Part shown: positions 1 to 8,464 of the stretch, piece by piece
Layout of the letters: each line of letters starts with the position of its first letter
How positions within the stretch are numbered: the stretch's first letter is position 1
DNA from: Pyxidicoccus sp. MSG2
GTDB taxonomy: Bacteria; Myxococcota; Myxococcia; Myxococcales; Myxococcaceae
DNA: 64,000 nucleotides
Assembly: GCF_026626705.1 (NCBI RefSeq)
Contig: NZ_JAPNKC010000001.1
Coordinates: 6,838,001-6,902,000 of the forward strand
Reading direction: 5' to 3'
Translations under genes and position numbers: made by a program
Notes under the pieces: generated by a model
Seen by the model: the letters and a program-made list of their open reading frames with translations, nothing else
The model's database searches: none
Told to the model about the DNA's origin: nothing

Positions 1-126
1 CCCTCTGGTGGGTGGCCACTTCCCGTGACGCGCCTCTGGAGGCTCCTCGTGACCCGTGCGCGTCACTCGACGGAGCCCTCGTCTTCTGGGAGGTTTGAAG
101 TCACGGAGAAATGGAGCTAGAGCTGC

Positions 127-783
127 ATGGCAGCGACCGGGGGACGCATGCGCGCACGGGTGGACATGGCGGGGATGGGTGGCGTGGTGCTGGGCATCCT
201 GCTGCTCGCGGCCGGAGTCCCGCTGCTGGTGCCCCGCTGGGTGCTGGAGGATGCGTCGGTCGCCGTGCCCCCGTCGGTGGCGCCCGCCGTGGCCCGGAGT
301 GACGCGTCGCCCGCTCCTGCCGTCACGAAGGATGCGCCCGGTCCCCGGCTCCAGGTGGAGCTCGCCACGGGAAGCCAGGGCACGGTGGTGGAGGTGGCTC
401 GCGCCCGGGCCGCGTCGCCCGCGCTGGCCCGGTTCGCGGCGCTGGTGCCGCTGACTCCGGATGAAGAGGCGCTGCTTCGCGAGGAGTCGGTGGACGATGT
501 GGCGGCGCTCGTGGCTCGCACGGAGCGGGCCTTCATGGACGCGACGCCCGAGACTCGCGCGGAGAAGGAGCGGCGCTACCTGGCCGCGCTGAATCTGGCC
601 GCGAAGCTGGTGGCGCCTCCCGAGCCCTCCGCCACGGACGCCCGCGCGCGGGAGGTGGATGCGCGCTACCAGCAGGCGCTCGCGGCGGAGCGGGTGAAGT
701 GGAAGGACCTGTCTGTCGAGGAGCAGGCGCGCCAGCAGGAAGTCTTCAAGGAGTGGTTCTTCGGCCGGGAGGAGTCGCGATGA
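127..783 (+). CDS. Hypothetical single-pass membrane protein
   Basis: Unrecognised 218-aa protein. A hydrophobic segment at about residues 18-36 follows a short basic N-terminus, so it is probably anchored in the inner membrane with the rest outside the cytoplasm. A Pro/Ala/Val-rich linker comes next, then a charged, likely helical region with many Ala, Glu and Arg residues up to the C-terminus. ATG codons at 127, 148 and 166 are all in frame; I took 127 (GGAG about 10 bases upstream), but 148 is possible. Its TGA overlaps the ATG of the next gene (ATGA), so it is translationally coupled to the zinc protease and probably serves it as an accessory or propeptide-like partner. That role is inference. 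Confidence 0.75.
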   Translation: MAATGGRMRARVDMAGMGGVVLGILLLAAGVPLLVPRWVLEDASVAVPPSVAPAVARSDASPAPAVTKDAPGPRLQVELATGSQGTVVEVARARAASPALARFAALVPLTPDEEALLREESVDDVAALVARTERAFMDATPETRAEKERRYLAALNLAAKLVAPPEPSATDARAREVDARYQQALAAERVKWKDLSVEEQARQQEVFKEWFFGREESR

Positions 784-2537
784 AGGCGTACCTGAGAGTG
801 CTCCAAGCGCTGGTGCTGCTCATGCCGGTGATGGCGATGGCCGGGCCCCATTACGTGGCCTCGCGCGACTGGGGCAGCTTCATCTGGCTGAGCACGTACC
901 TGGACGCCGGCCAGACGTACACCTTCGAGACGCGGGACTTGACGGGCACGTCGCCGGACACGGTGCTGCACGTGCTGCGCGACAGGAGCGGCTGGAGCCA
1001 GGTGGCGGTAGGGGACGACTGCGCGGGGGCGACGCGCTCGTGTGTGACGTTCGTTGCGCCGGACTCGGGCTACTACCGCGTCTGGGTGCGCGCCTACGCG
1101 GATGGGCGCGGCGGCACGGCGAGCCTGTACCGCAACGGCACGCTGCTGCTGGCCAACCAGCCGTTCGGCGGTGTGCCCGTGGCCTTCTCGTGGAAGGCGA
1201 AGGAGACCTTCCGCGCCAACTCCACGACGCCCAATGCTGGAGACCACCTCATCTTCCTGCTGCGCTCCAACACGGAGTTCCTTCAGCTCGATGACGACAG
1301 CGGGCCCAAGGCCTACCCGCGCGTCGTGGCGACGAGCACGCAGAACGCCGGAGCCCAGCGCGTGGTGGTGGGCCGCTACCCGGGCAGCACGGGCACGGCG
1401 AGCTTCGTCCATGACGAGGAGCTGTGGTCCACGGTGTTCGACGACAACGACTCGGATGAGGATGGTCTCTCGGACGCGCTGGAGCCGGTGGTGGGGACGA
1501 ACCCGGAGGAGGTGGACTCGGACGGTGACATGGTGCCGGACGCGCTGGAGCTGTTCGGCAACGACGGCTTCTCCTTCTCCGAGTGGGGGAGTCCCACGAC
1601 GAGGGACATCTATGTAGAGGTGGACTGGATGCAGCACCCGACGAACCCGTACCTGACGCGGCAGCCGTACGCGGCGCTGGTGGCGGACGCGGCGGCGGTG
1701 TTCGCCCAGGACTCCGGAGTGCGGCTGCACGCGTTCATCGACGGGACGCTGCCCTGGTACGAGGTGGTCTGCTACGGCGCATGCAGCGGCGGGGTGGACT
1801 TCTACTCGCTGAAGGGGAGCTCGTTCTCCACGTCGAACCCGGAGCGGAGGCCGTACTTCCATTACGTGATGTGGGCCTACAAGCACACCAGCAGCACGTC
1901 GTGCTCGTCGGGCCGGGCGGAGATGCTGGGCAACGACGTCATCATCAGCATGGGGTGCTGGAGCAGCCCGAGCGCCGGAGAGCAGCGCGGCACCTTCATC
2001 CACGAGCTGGGACACAACCTGGCGCTGGACCACAACGGCAACGACGTGGCGAACCAGTACAGCGTCGTGCACGACAGCGTGATGAACTACCGCTACCAGC
2101 TCACGGGGGTGAGCAACTCGGGGTGGTACTCGTATTCGCGCGGGAGCAACGGGTGCGCGTCGTGCGGTACGTCGCCGAAGGCGGCGTGCGCCGCGTGCCG
2201 TGACGGCTTCCTGGGGTGTAGCTATCCCGGGTGCGGTGCGTGTGATTGCGATGTGAATGAGTGGGGCTCGCTGGCGCTGGACTTCTTGGATGATGGTGAC
2301 GCGGACGACGGCACGGGCCCGGTGAAGGGACGCACGCTGCTGGCGCGCTACGCTCCGGACGACAAGGGCGGGTCGGCACGGTTCCAGCCCTTCGTGCCGC
2401 ACGTGGAGCGGCCGGCGGAGGCACGGCGCGAGGCGGTGCGCCACAAGCGGGAGCGCCTGCTGTTGCGAGGACAGGTGGAGGGGAGGGACTTCCACGTGTC
2501 GGCGGACGGCACGGTGCTGTACGCCGAGTGTCCGTGA
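780..2537 (+). CDS. Exported zincin metalloprotease
   Basis: 585-aa protein with a Sec signal peptide (cleavage near residue 21, after AMA). The N-terminal third resembles a pre-peptidase-type beta domain. Around residues 220-260 there is an Asp-rich, thrombospondin-3-like calcium-binding stretch (DNDSDEDG). The catalytic signature HELGH begins at His408 and is followed by NLALDH, giving three candidate zinc-binding His. The usual metzincin Gly (HExxHxxGxxH) is Ala here. A Met-turn-like SVMNY lies at about residues 433-437. A late Cys cluster (about residues 460-490) suggests disulfides outside the cell. It overlaps both neighbours and so sits in the middle of a three-gene operon. A second zincin at 41-44 kb shares the motifs YVE(V/I)DWM and GNDVI. 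Confidence 0.85.
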   Translation: MKAYLRVLQALVLLMPVMAMAGPHYVASRDWGSFIWLSTYLDAGQTYTFETRDLTGTSPDTVLHVLRDRSGWSQVAVGDDCAGATRSCVTFVAPDSGYYRVWVRAYADGRGGTASLYRNGTLLLANQPFGGVPVAFSWKAKETFRANSTTPNAGDHLIFLLRSNTEFLQLDDDSGPKAYPRVVATSTQNAGAQRVVVGRYPGSTGTASFVHDEELWSTVFDDNDSDEDGLSDALEPVVGTNPEEVDSDGDMVPDALELFGNDGFSFSEWGSPTTRDIYVEVDWMQHPTNPYLTRQPYAALVADAAAVFAQDSGVRLHAFIDGTLPWYEVVCYGACSGGVDFYSLKGSSFSTSNPERRPYFHYVMWAYKHTSSTSCSSGRAEMLGNDVIISMGCWSSPSAGEQRGTFIHELGHNLALDHNGNDVANQYSVVHDSVMNYRYQLTGVSNSGWYSYSRGSNGCASCGTSPKAACAACRDGFLGCSYPGCGACDCDVNEWGSLALDFLDDGDADDGTGPVKGRTLLARYAPDDKGGSARFQPFVPHVERPAEARREAVRHKRERLLLRGQVEGRDFHVSADGTVLYAECP

Positions 2538-3436
2538 GGCTCGGGGCCTTCCTGCTGGTGCTGTTCTTCTCGGGGTGTCGGGCGCGCTCCGAGGTCACGA
2601 CTTCGGACGCGGGCCCAACGGTGTCGCAACCGCCTGCGATGGAGCGGACACCGCCTGCCGTGTCCGCCATGCCGGAGGCGGTCTCCTCGTCGGCTCCCGC
2701 GGTGGCTGCGCCCGTCCCCACGGAGACTCCCGCCAACAAGACGGTGGGCCCCTGTGACGAGGTCTGGCGCGCAGCGCAGGTGGACGTGGCCTTCAAGGAG
2801 GAACCGGAGGACGCGGCCGGACAGCGCACGGGCCCACGGCTGGAGCGGCGCTTCATGGTGGCGCGGCAGCTTCAGGGCGCGTACCGCCATCAGGACCAGT
2901 GGGCCTCGGTGCTGGAGTACGAGACGGACACGGTGCGAGGAGGAGTGAGCTACAGCCTCACGGTGCCGGACGTGCTCGCGGACCTGAAGGGGCGCACGGT
3001 GGCGTGGGTGAGCCACCGCGAGCCGGCGGGGTGTCTCTCCAGTGACGGTGAGGAGCCCGTGCTGCTCGCGGGCGACACGCTGCGAGACGAGAAGGGACGG
3101 CTGTTGCTGCTCACGGTGCCGAGCGCGCCCACGACGCCAGGAGGCGAGGTGTTTTTACCAGCGGGCCTCGTCCCGGAGCTGAAGGTCCGCTGGGAGGAGA
3201 CGGGCTGTGCGGCGGGGCAGGGCGCTCGCACCCGAGGCGTCCGGCTGCGCTTGAAGGATGCAAAGACCCGGGGCGCAATGTCCGCGCGCGTTGGCGAGAC
3301 GGTGCCGCTGACGCTGAATGGCATTCGCTACGAAGTCCGCGTGGCTCGTGCGAGGGCGGATATTTCAGGCCACTGCGGACAGGCCGTGTTCACGCTGTTC
3401 CGCGAAGGGATGCGCGAGCAGCGACCTGCGGAATGA
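2528..3436 (+). CDS. Lipoprotein of the zinc-protease operon
   Basis: 302-aa predicted lipoprotein. The N-terminus MSVRLGAFLLVLFFSGC ends in a lipobox with Cys17. A Thr/Pro/Ala-rich linker follows, then a globular domain with several Cys (PCDEVW, GCLSSD, GCAAGQ, GHCGQ) that probably form disulfides in the periplasm or on the outer membrane. The GTG start at 2528 lies inside the 3' end of the protease gene (10-base overlap), so translation is coupled. I recognise no family. The context suggests it binds, inhibits or anchors the protease, but this is inference. Confidence 0.78.
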   Translation: MSVRLGAFLLVLFFSGCRARSEVTTSDAGPTVSQPPAMERTPPAVSAMPEAVSSSAPAVAAPVPTETPANKTVGPCDEVWRAAQVDVAFKEEPEDAAGQRTGPRLERRFMVARQLQGAYRHQDQWASVLEYETDTVRGGVSYSLTVPDVLADLKGRTVAWVSHREPAGCLSSDGEEPVLLAGDTLRDEKGRLLLLTVPSAPTTPGGEVFLPAGLVPELKVRWEETGCAAGQGARTRGVRLRLKDAKTRGAMSARVGETVPLTLNGIRYEVRVARARADISGHCGQAVFTLFREGMREQRPAE

Positions 3437-3672
3437 GGACGCTGGGGTTTGACGCCGATGTGAACCTTCCGGGCTGTCTGGCTGCCGGTGTTCGCCGTGT
3501 CCTGGCTCGCCTGTTCAACCGTCACACCGCCCGCTCTACCAGCAGAAGTGGGGCGGAGCCGAGGCGGTAAGTGACCTGATTGGCCGAAGCGCTCCTCTCT
3601 AGGAGCCTTTCCAGAGAGCGTCCCGAAGAGAGATTAGGCTTCCCACCCGGCGAGCCCAATGGGAGGCGGTCC

Positions 3673-4098
3673 ATGCAGGTCCCGAAAGAGGAGAGCGTCG
3701 AGCGCGCGCGGCGCCGCTGGTTGTGGGCGGTGTCGCTGGTGGCCCTCGCTGCCTCCTGCCTCGCGGTCCTCGCGGTAGCCCCCTTCTCACCCTACTGCGT
3801 CAAGCGCGGCGCGGGCCTGAGTTGGCGCGTGGGGAGGTATTGGACCGAGACCGGCCCCGGGGGCACCCTGCGGATGTGTTTCACCGGCAGTGCCGGGCTG
3901 GCCGACTTCGACCTCGAACTCGACCGGGATGACGATGGCCGCTTCGATCTTCGGGCGGTGGGCATGTCCCGCTTGCACCCTGCGCCCAGGCAGTGCCTCG
4001 AGCGCGAGGGCCTCGGCTGGCGGGAACTCCCGCCCCAGGACTGCGTCCGGGCCTTGAGCTTCGAGGACGCGCCGGACGCGGGGCCAGGCGAGCACTGA
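3673..4098 (+). CDS. Small membrane protein, unknown function
   Basis: 141 aa from the ATG at 3673, which is preceded by a purine-rich GGGAGG motif; an upstream in-frame start exists but has less codon support. A basic N-terminus (about 16 residues, RARRRW) leads into one transmembrane helix at about 18-38, then a short outer domain with four Cys (PYC, MCFTG, QCLE, DCVR) and an acidic patch reading DRDDDGRFDL, reminiscent of an EF-hand-like calcium loop. No family recognised. Its last 13 bases are repeated 92 bases downstream (see the direct repeat). Confidence 0.6.
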   Translation: MQVPKEESVERARRRWLWAVSLVALAASCLAVLAVAPFSPYCVKRGAGLSWRVGRYWTETGPGGTLRMCFTGSAGLADFDLELDRDDDGRFDLRAVGMSRLHPAPRQCLEREGLGWRELPPQDCVRALSFEDAPDAGPGEH

Positions 4099-4189
4099 CA
4101 AGGGAGCGGCCTGCCGCGCCGGACGAGCCCATCTTCGACGCCGCCTCCCTGCCCACCCGCTGCGCCTTCCAGAGGGCAGGCGAGCACTG
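4085..4189 (+). repeat. 13-bp direct repeat flanking a sitI-like fragment
   Basis: CAGGCGAGCACTG occurs at 4085-4097, covering the stop codon of the preceding small gene, and again at 4177-4189. The two copies are 92 bases apart and bracket the sitI-like fragment. A target duplication or a slippage-type duplication could produce this arrangement; nothing resembling a transposase is present. Confidence 0.5.
4119..4157 (+). pseudogene. Fragment of a double-CXXCG (SitI-type) gene
   Basis: This stretch reads PDEPIFDAASLPT in one frame. It closely matches PDSPILDAASLPT near the C-terminus of the SitI-like protein encoded on the other strand at 15236-15958. At the DNA level 35 of the first 38 bases agree with 15359-15397 (reverse complement). 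No start, stop or further family motif is nearby, so it is a scar of a lost immunity-gene copy rather than a gene. Confidence 0.5.
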
Positions 4190-4250
4190 TCCTTCGTCAC
4201 GGCATCACATCCGCGCGGCGCCCACTCGACCGAGATGGGAGGTCTGCCCG

Positions 4251-5300
4251 ATGCCCGTCGAACCCGCCAGCTCGCCGCGCCACGAAGAGGTCGTCCCGTT
4301 CCTCGCGGGTGATGGGCGAGCACTCAACCTCATCCACATTCACGGAGAACAGGAGGCACCCAAGGGACCGGTGGTCCTCGTGCACGGTGCCGGAGTCCGC
4401 GCCAACATCTTCCGTGCCCCCGTCCGACAAACGCTGGTCGATGCCCTCATCGACGACGGCTACGACGTGTGGCTGGAGAACTGGCGCGCGAGCATCGACG
4501 TGGAGCCCAGCGAGTGGACGCTCGACCAGGCGGCCGTCCATGACCACCCCGCCGCCATCCGCACCGTGGTGAGCAGGACGGGCCACGACACCGTCAAGGC
4601 CATCATCCATTGCCAGGGCTCCACCAGCTTCGCCATGTCCGCCGTCGCCGGCCTGCTGCCCCAGGTGCCCCTCATCATCACCAACGCCGTGTCACTGCAC
4701 CCGGTGGTGTCCCACGCCGCGGAGCTGAAGCTGAAGTTCGCCGTCCCTCCCGTGGCCCGGCTCACCGACTACCTGGACCCCCAGTGGAGCTTCGGCGCTC
4801 CCACGCTGACGGCCAAAGCCCTCAACCTGCTCGTCCGCGCCATCCACCACGAGTGCGACAACCTCGTCTGCCGCTGGTCCAGCTTCACCTACGGCGTCGG
4901 CTTCCCCGTGCTCTGGCGTCACGAGAACCTCAACCCCGAGACGCACGACTGGCTCCAGCACGAGTTCGCCAAGGTCCCCCTCACCTTCTTCCTGCAGATG
5001 GGCCAGTGCGTGCGCGCCGGGCACCTGCTGCCCGTGGAGGACTTCCCCTCGCTCGACGAGGACCTCGCCGAGCGCGAGCCCCAGACGGACGCGCGTTGGG
5101 TCTTCCTCGCTGGCGCGGAGAACCACTGCTTCCTGCCGGAAAGCCAGCGCCGCAGCTTCGAGCATCTGGAGCGCTTCCGCCCCGGCTACCACTCGCTGCA
5201 CGTCGTCCCCGACTACGGCCACCTGGACATGTTCATGGGCCAGGACGCCTCCCGCGATGTCTTCCCCCTCATCCTCGCCGAGCTCGACAAGCCGGTGTGA
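4251..5300 (+). CDS. Alpha/beta hydrolase with Cys nucleophile (GMC-associated)
   Basis: 349-aa alpha/beta hydrolase. The oxyanion motif VLVHGAG lies near residue 45. The nucleophile-elbow position reads IHCQGS, so Cys121 replaces the usual Ser. A C-terminal DYGHLDMFMG places the catalytic His at residue 324. This combination (H-C-x-G-S elbow and GHLDMF ending) is typical, to my knowledge, of the hydrolase domain found attached to cholesterol-oxidase-like GMC proteins. The ATG at 4251 has GGGAGG nine bases upstream; the open frame extends further 5' but that part has no family similarity. It is the first gene of a four-gene operon, 12 bases before the next, and probably opens an ester or lactone made by the pathway oxidase. 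Confidence 0.85.
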   Translation: MPVEPASSPRHEEVVPFLAGDGRALNLIHIHGEQEAPKGPVVLVHGAGVRANIFRAPVRQTLVDALIDDGYDVWLENWRASIDVEPSEWTLDQAAVHDHPAAIRTVVSRTGHDTVKAIIHCQGSTSFAMSAVAGLLPQVPLIITNAVSLHPVVSHAAELKLKFAVPPVARLTDYLDPQWSFGAPTLTAKALNLLVRAIHHECDNLVCRWSSFTYGVGFPVLWRHENLNPETHDWLQHEFAKVPLTFFLQMGQCVRAGHLLPVEDFPSLDEDLAEREPQTDARWVFLAGAENHCFLPESQRRSFEHLERFRPGYHSLHVVPDYGHLDMFMGQDASRDVFPLILAELDKPV

Positions 5301-5312
5301 TGGAGCCCCGCC

Positions 5313-6293
5313 ATGTTCCGCCAGCCCAAACGCATCGACACGTCCACCGGCCGCTTCTCGCGCGTCGACGGCATTCCCTATGAGCTGCCCATCAACTCGA
5401 AGGACTCGCCGGCCCTGATGGCCGCCTTCCCCATCGACGCGGAGAAGGCAGCCCGGCTGCTTCCCGGCGACGAGTTGCACCCGCTGCGCATCAGCCGCAA
5501 GAAGGGCGTGTTGATGATTACCGTCATCGACTACCGCACCACCGACATCGGCGCGTACATCGAGTTCAGCGTCGCCATCGCCTGCACCTTCGGGCCCCGC
5601 CGTGCACTCCCGCTGCTGCCAGTCCTGTTCCAGAAGAAGTACGGGCTGGGGCAGTACGTCGTGGACCTGCCGGTGAACACCGAGGTCTCCGTCAAGGGAG
5701 GCAAGGGCATCTGGGGCATGCCCAAGCACCTGGGCAACCTGGACTTCCGCATCGAGGACGGCACGGTGAGCAGCCGCTACGACGAGGGCGGCAAGTTGGC
5801 GGTGCGCATCGAAATCGAGCGCCCGAAGCGCGCGTGGCTGCCCCTGCGCATGGCGGCGGCCAACTACTGCGCGTTCCGCGGCATGTTGATGAAGAGCTAC
5901 ATCTACTTCCGGGGGAAGCTCGGCTTCCGGCTGGGACGGCGCGCCCGGGCGCGGCTCGAGCTGGGCGACCACCCGCGAGTGCAGCCGCTGAAGGACCTGG
6001 GAATCTCGCCCCAGCCCCTGTTCACCGGCTTCTTCCCCAAGACGAGTGGCGTGCTCGACGACCACTTCGAGTCGTGGTTCCTCAGCCAGCCCGCGCTGCC
6101 CGCCGACACGTACCCCGAGGGCCTGGAGAGCGTCTTCCACCTGGGCCAGAGCCAGACGCCCATGCCGCCCCCGGGCGAGGCACCCGCGCAGGAGTCGCGC
6201 ACCGCGCCCGAGGGCGAGCTGCTCACCATGGAGCAGGAACTGGTGGAAGAGGTCACCCATCCGCACGCGTCCGAGCAGGAGGCGCATCCATGA
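5313..6293 (+). CDS. Acetoacetate decarboxylase-family protein
   Basis: 326 aa. The central region matches the acetoacetate decarboxylase beta-barrel fold: the segment around ISRKKGVLMITVIDYR, then GAYIEF, and the diagnostic GIWGMPKHLG near residue 135. A C-terminal extension (about residues 250-326) is Pro/Glu-rich and probably disordered. Many family members act on other beta-keto acids or are not decarboxylases, so the substrate is unknown. It lies 12 bases after the hydrolase and overlaps the next gene by ATGA. The context argues for a step in lipid or steroid breakdown. Confidence 0.83.
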   Translation: MFRQPKRIDTSTGRFSRVDGIPYELPINSKDSPALMAAFPIDAEKAARLLPGDELHPLRISRKKGVLMITVIDYRTTDIGAYIEFSVAIACTFGPRRALPLLPVLFQKKYGLGQYVVDLPVNTEVSVKGGKGIWGMPKHLGNLDFRIEDGTVSSRYDEGGKLAVRIEIERPKRAWLPLRMAAANYCAFRGMLMKSYIYFRGKLGFRLGRRARARLELGDHPRVQPLKDLGISPQPLFTGFFPKTSGVLDDHFESWFLSQPALPADTYPEGLESVFHLGQSQTPMPPPGEAPAQESRTAPEGELLTMEQELVEEVTHPHASEQEAHP

Positions 6294-8452
6294 GCGTTCG
6301 CTGGCTCCAGGCCCATGAGCGGCAGTGGCGCTGGGTCATCCAGGCCATCGCGTGGGTCACCATCGTCAGCGGCGCGGGGATGATTGTCATGCCCGGCACG
6401 CTGCTCGCGCTCCTCGACGCCGGGACGGACCTGACCAGCCGTCACACCTTCGGCATCGAAGGCATGTTCATGGTGCTGTTCGGGAGCCTGCTGCTCCATG
6501 GCATGAAGTCCCCGCGCGAGAATGGCGCGGCCGTGCTCTGGGCCGGCGTGCAGAAGGTGGCCGCCTTCGGTGCCGTGTCGCTGGGCGTGCTGCGCGGCGT
6601 CTTCTCGCCGCTCGCGCTCACCGTGGCCGTCTTCGACCTGTTGTCCGGCGTGGTGGTGCTGGGCTACCTCGCCTTCCTGCGCCGTGAGCAGCAGGCCTCC
6701 GTGGCCGGCCGCCCGGGGACGCTCACCGCGAGCGGGGCCGTGACGGAGCCGCTCGGGATGAGCGCGCCCGGAGTGGGTGTGCCTCCTTCCGGGCGACCCC
6801 GGCCGATGCCGGTGGTGCCCGGCGCTTCGGTGGCGGATGCATCCATCACTGAAGCGCGACCGCCGGAGGATGCACGGCCGCTGCCGCCATTCACCGCGAG
6901 CGGACGGAAGCGCTCGCTCATCCTCGCGGGCGGCGGCATGCGCGTGGCGTGGCAGGCCGGCGTCCTGCGCGCGCTCTCGGACGCGGGGCTCACCTTCCAG
7001 CATGGCGACGGCACGTCGGGCGGCATCATCAACCTGGCGATGCTGCTGTCCGGCCTGTCTCCGAAGGAGATGTGTGACAGGTGGCGGACGCTCCGGGTGA
7101 AGGACTTCGTGTCCTTCGTCTCGCCGGAGAAGTACCTGCGCGCCTGGAAGATGGAGGCCATGGGCGACGCGGACGGCATCGTCCAGCACGTCTTCCCGCA
7201 CCTGGGCATCGACGTGGAGGCCATCCGCGCGCACGAAGGAATGGAGGGCACGTTCAACGTCTGCGAGTTCACCCGGAAGACGAACGAGGTCATCCCCCAC
7301 ACGCAGGTGGACCGGGATTTGCTCGTGGCGGGCATCTCCCTGCCCATCTTCATGCCGCCCGTGCGAAGGGCTGGCGCCATCTACACGGACTCGGTGTGGA
7401 TTCAGGACGCCAACCTGCTGGAGGCCGTGCGCCGGGGCGCGGACGAGCTGTGGGTGCTGTGGTGCATCGGCAACACGCCCGCGTACGAGCGCGGCGTCTT
7501 CCGTCAGTACGTCCACATGATTGAGATGAGCGCCAACGGCGCCCTCTTCGCCCAGCTGGCGCAGATAGATGACCTCAACGCGCGCATCCGCGCGGGCGAG
7601 GTGGTGATGGGGCACCGCGAGCCCATCTCCGTCCACCTCATCAAGCCCGAGCGCCCGCTGCCGCTGGACCCGGACTTCTACGCGGGGCACATCACCGCCG
7701 CCTCGCTCATCGACATGGGTTACTCGGACGCCTGTCGCTACCTCGCGGTGGCCGGCGACCGGGGCCTTCCCCTCACCCCGGAGATGACGCAGATGACCGA
7801 ACCCGCTCCCGACCTGACCTTCCGCGAAACCATGTCCGGCCCCCTGGCCCTCGGCGTCACCGACCCCGTGGCCGGCGCACACCAGGGCAAGGACTCGGCC
7901 TTCACCATGCACTGCACCATCAGCGTGGACGACATGGACGCCTTCATCAGCGATGCCACCCACGCCGCCCGCCTGGTGGCCCACGTCAGCTACCCGCCCT
8001 TCGGCGAGGACCTCCCCGTGCGCCAGGGGTACTTCAACCTCTTCCGCTCCGGCGATGACCCGAACACGCGCCTGATGACGTACGGCCTGCGCTTCGACGC
8101 CAACGGGAAGGAGTACTACCTGGAGGGCACGAAGACCATCCACGACGACCGTGGACCCGACTTGTGGAAGGACACCACGCGCCTGTACTCGCAGCTCCAC
8201 GAGGGCCCGGACGCACGCGGCCCCGTGGTGGGCGCTGGCGTGCTGAAGCTCGGCGTGGGGCAGCTGCTCAAGCTCATCTCCAGCATGCGCTCGGCCCGCG
8301 AGGGCACCGAGGGGCTCAGGGCCGTGGGCCGCTTCGGCAGGCTCTTCCTGGGCACCCTCTGGGACCTCTACGCGCCGCGCGCGCGGAAGGAGGAGCCCGA
8401 GCGGGCCCCCGAGGGCGCGGAGCGCGGGCAGGAGCCGACGGCGAACGTGTGA
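6290..8452 (+). CDS. Membrane-patatin fusion with cholesterol-oxidase accessory domain
   Basis: 720-aa three-part protein. Residues 1-125 hold about four hydrophobic segments resembling a small DUF4345-like membrane module. After a Pro-rich linker, residues 205-480 form a patatin-like phospholipase: the oxyanion loop GGGMRVAWQAG, nucleophile motif GTSGG with Ser243, and the Asp partner at residue 367 in DSVWIQD. The last ~200 residues (from TFRETMSGPL) resemble the domain that, in cholesterol-oxidase-like multidomain proteins, sits between the GMC oxidase and the hydrolase; GYFNLF and YYLEGTK are recognisable pieces. The start ATG overlaps the previous stop. It is probably a membrane-bound acyl hydrolase that also carries a ligand domain for the oxidase encoded next. 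Confidence 0.82.
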   Translation: MSVRWLQAHERQWRWVIQAIAWVTIVSGAGMIVMPGTLLALLDAGTDLTSRHTFGIEGMFMVLFGSLLLHGMKSPRENGAAVLWAGVQKVAAFGAVSLGVLRGVFSPLALTVAVFDLLSGVVVLGYLAFLRREQQASVAGRPGTLTASGAVTEPLGMSAPGVGVPPSGRPRPMPVVPGASVADASITEARPPEDARPLPPFTASGRKRSLILAGGGMRVAWQAGVLRALSDAGLTFQHGDGTSGGIINLAMLLSGLSPKEMCDRWRTLRVKDFVSFVSPEKYLRAWKMEAMGDADGIVQHVFPHLGIDVEAIRAHEGMEGTFNVCEFTRKTNEVIPHTQVDRDLLVAGISLPIFMPPVRRAGAIYTDSVWIQDANLLEAVRRGADELWVLWCIGNTPAYERGVFRQYVHMIEMSANGALFAQLAQIDDLNARIRAGEVVMGHREPISVHLIKPERPLPLDPDFYAGHITAASLIDMGYSDACRYLAVAGDRGLPLTPEMTQMTEPAPDLTFRETMSGPLALGVTDPVAGAHQGKDSAFTMHCTISVDDMDAFISDATHAARLVAHVSYPPFGEDLPVRQGYFNLFRSGDDPNTRLMTYGLRFDANGKEYYLEGTKTIHDDRGPDLWKDTTRLYSQLHEGPDARGPVVGAGVLKLGVGQLLKLISSMRSAREGTEGLRAVGRFGRLFLGTLWDLYAPRARKEEPERAPEGAERGQEPTANV

Positions 8453-8464
8453 GGAGGGGACATC

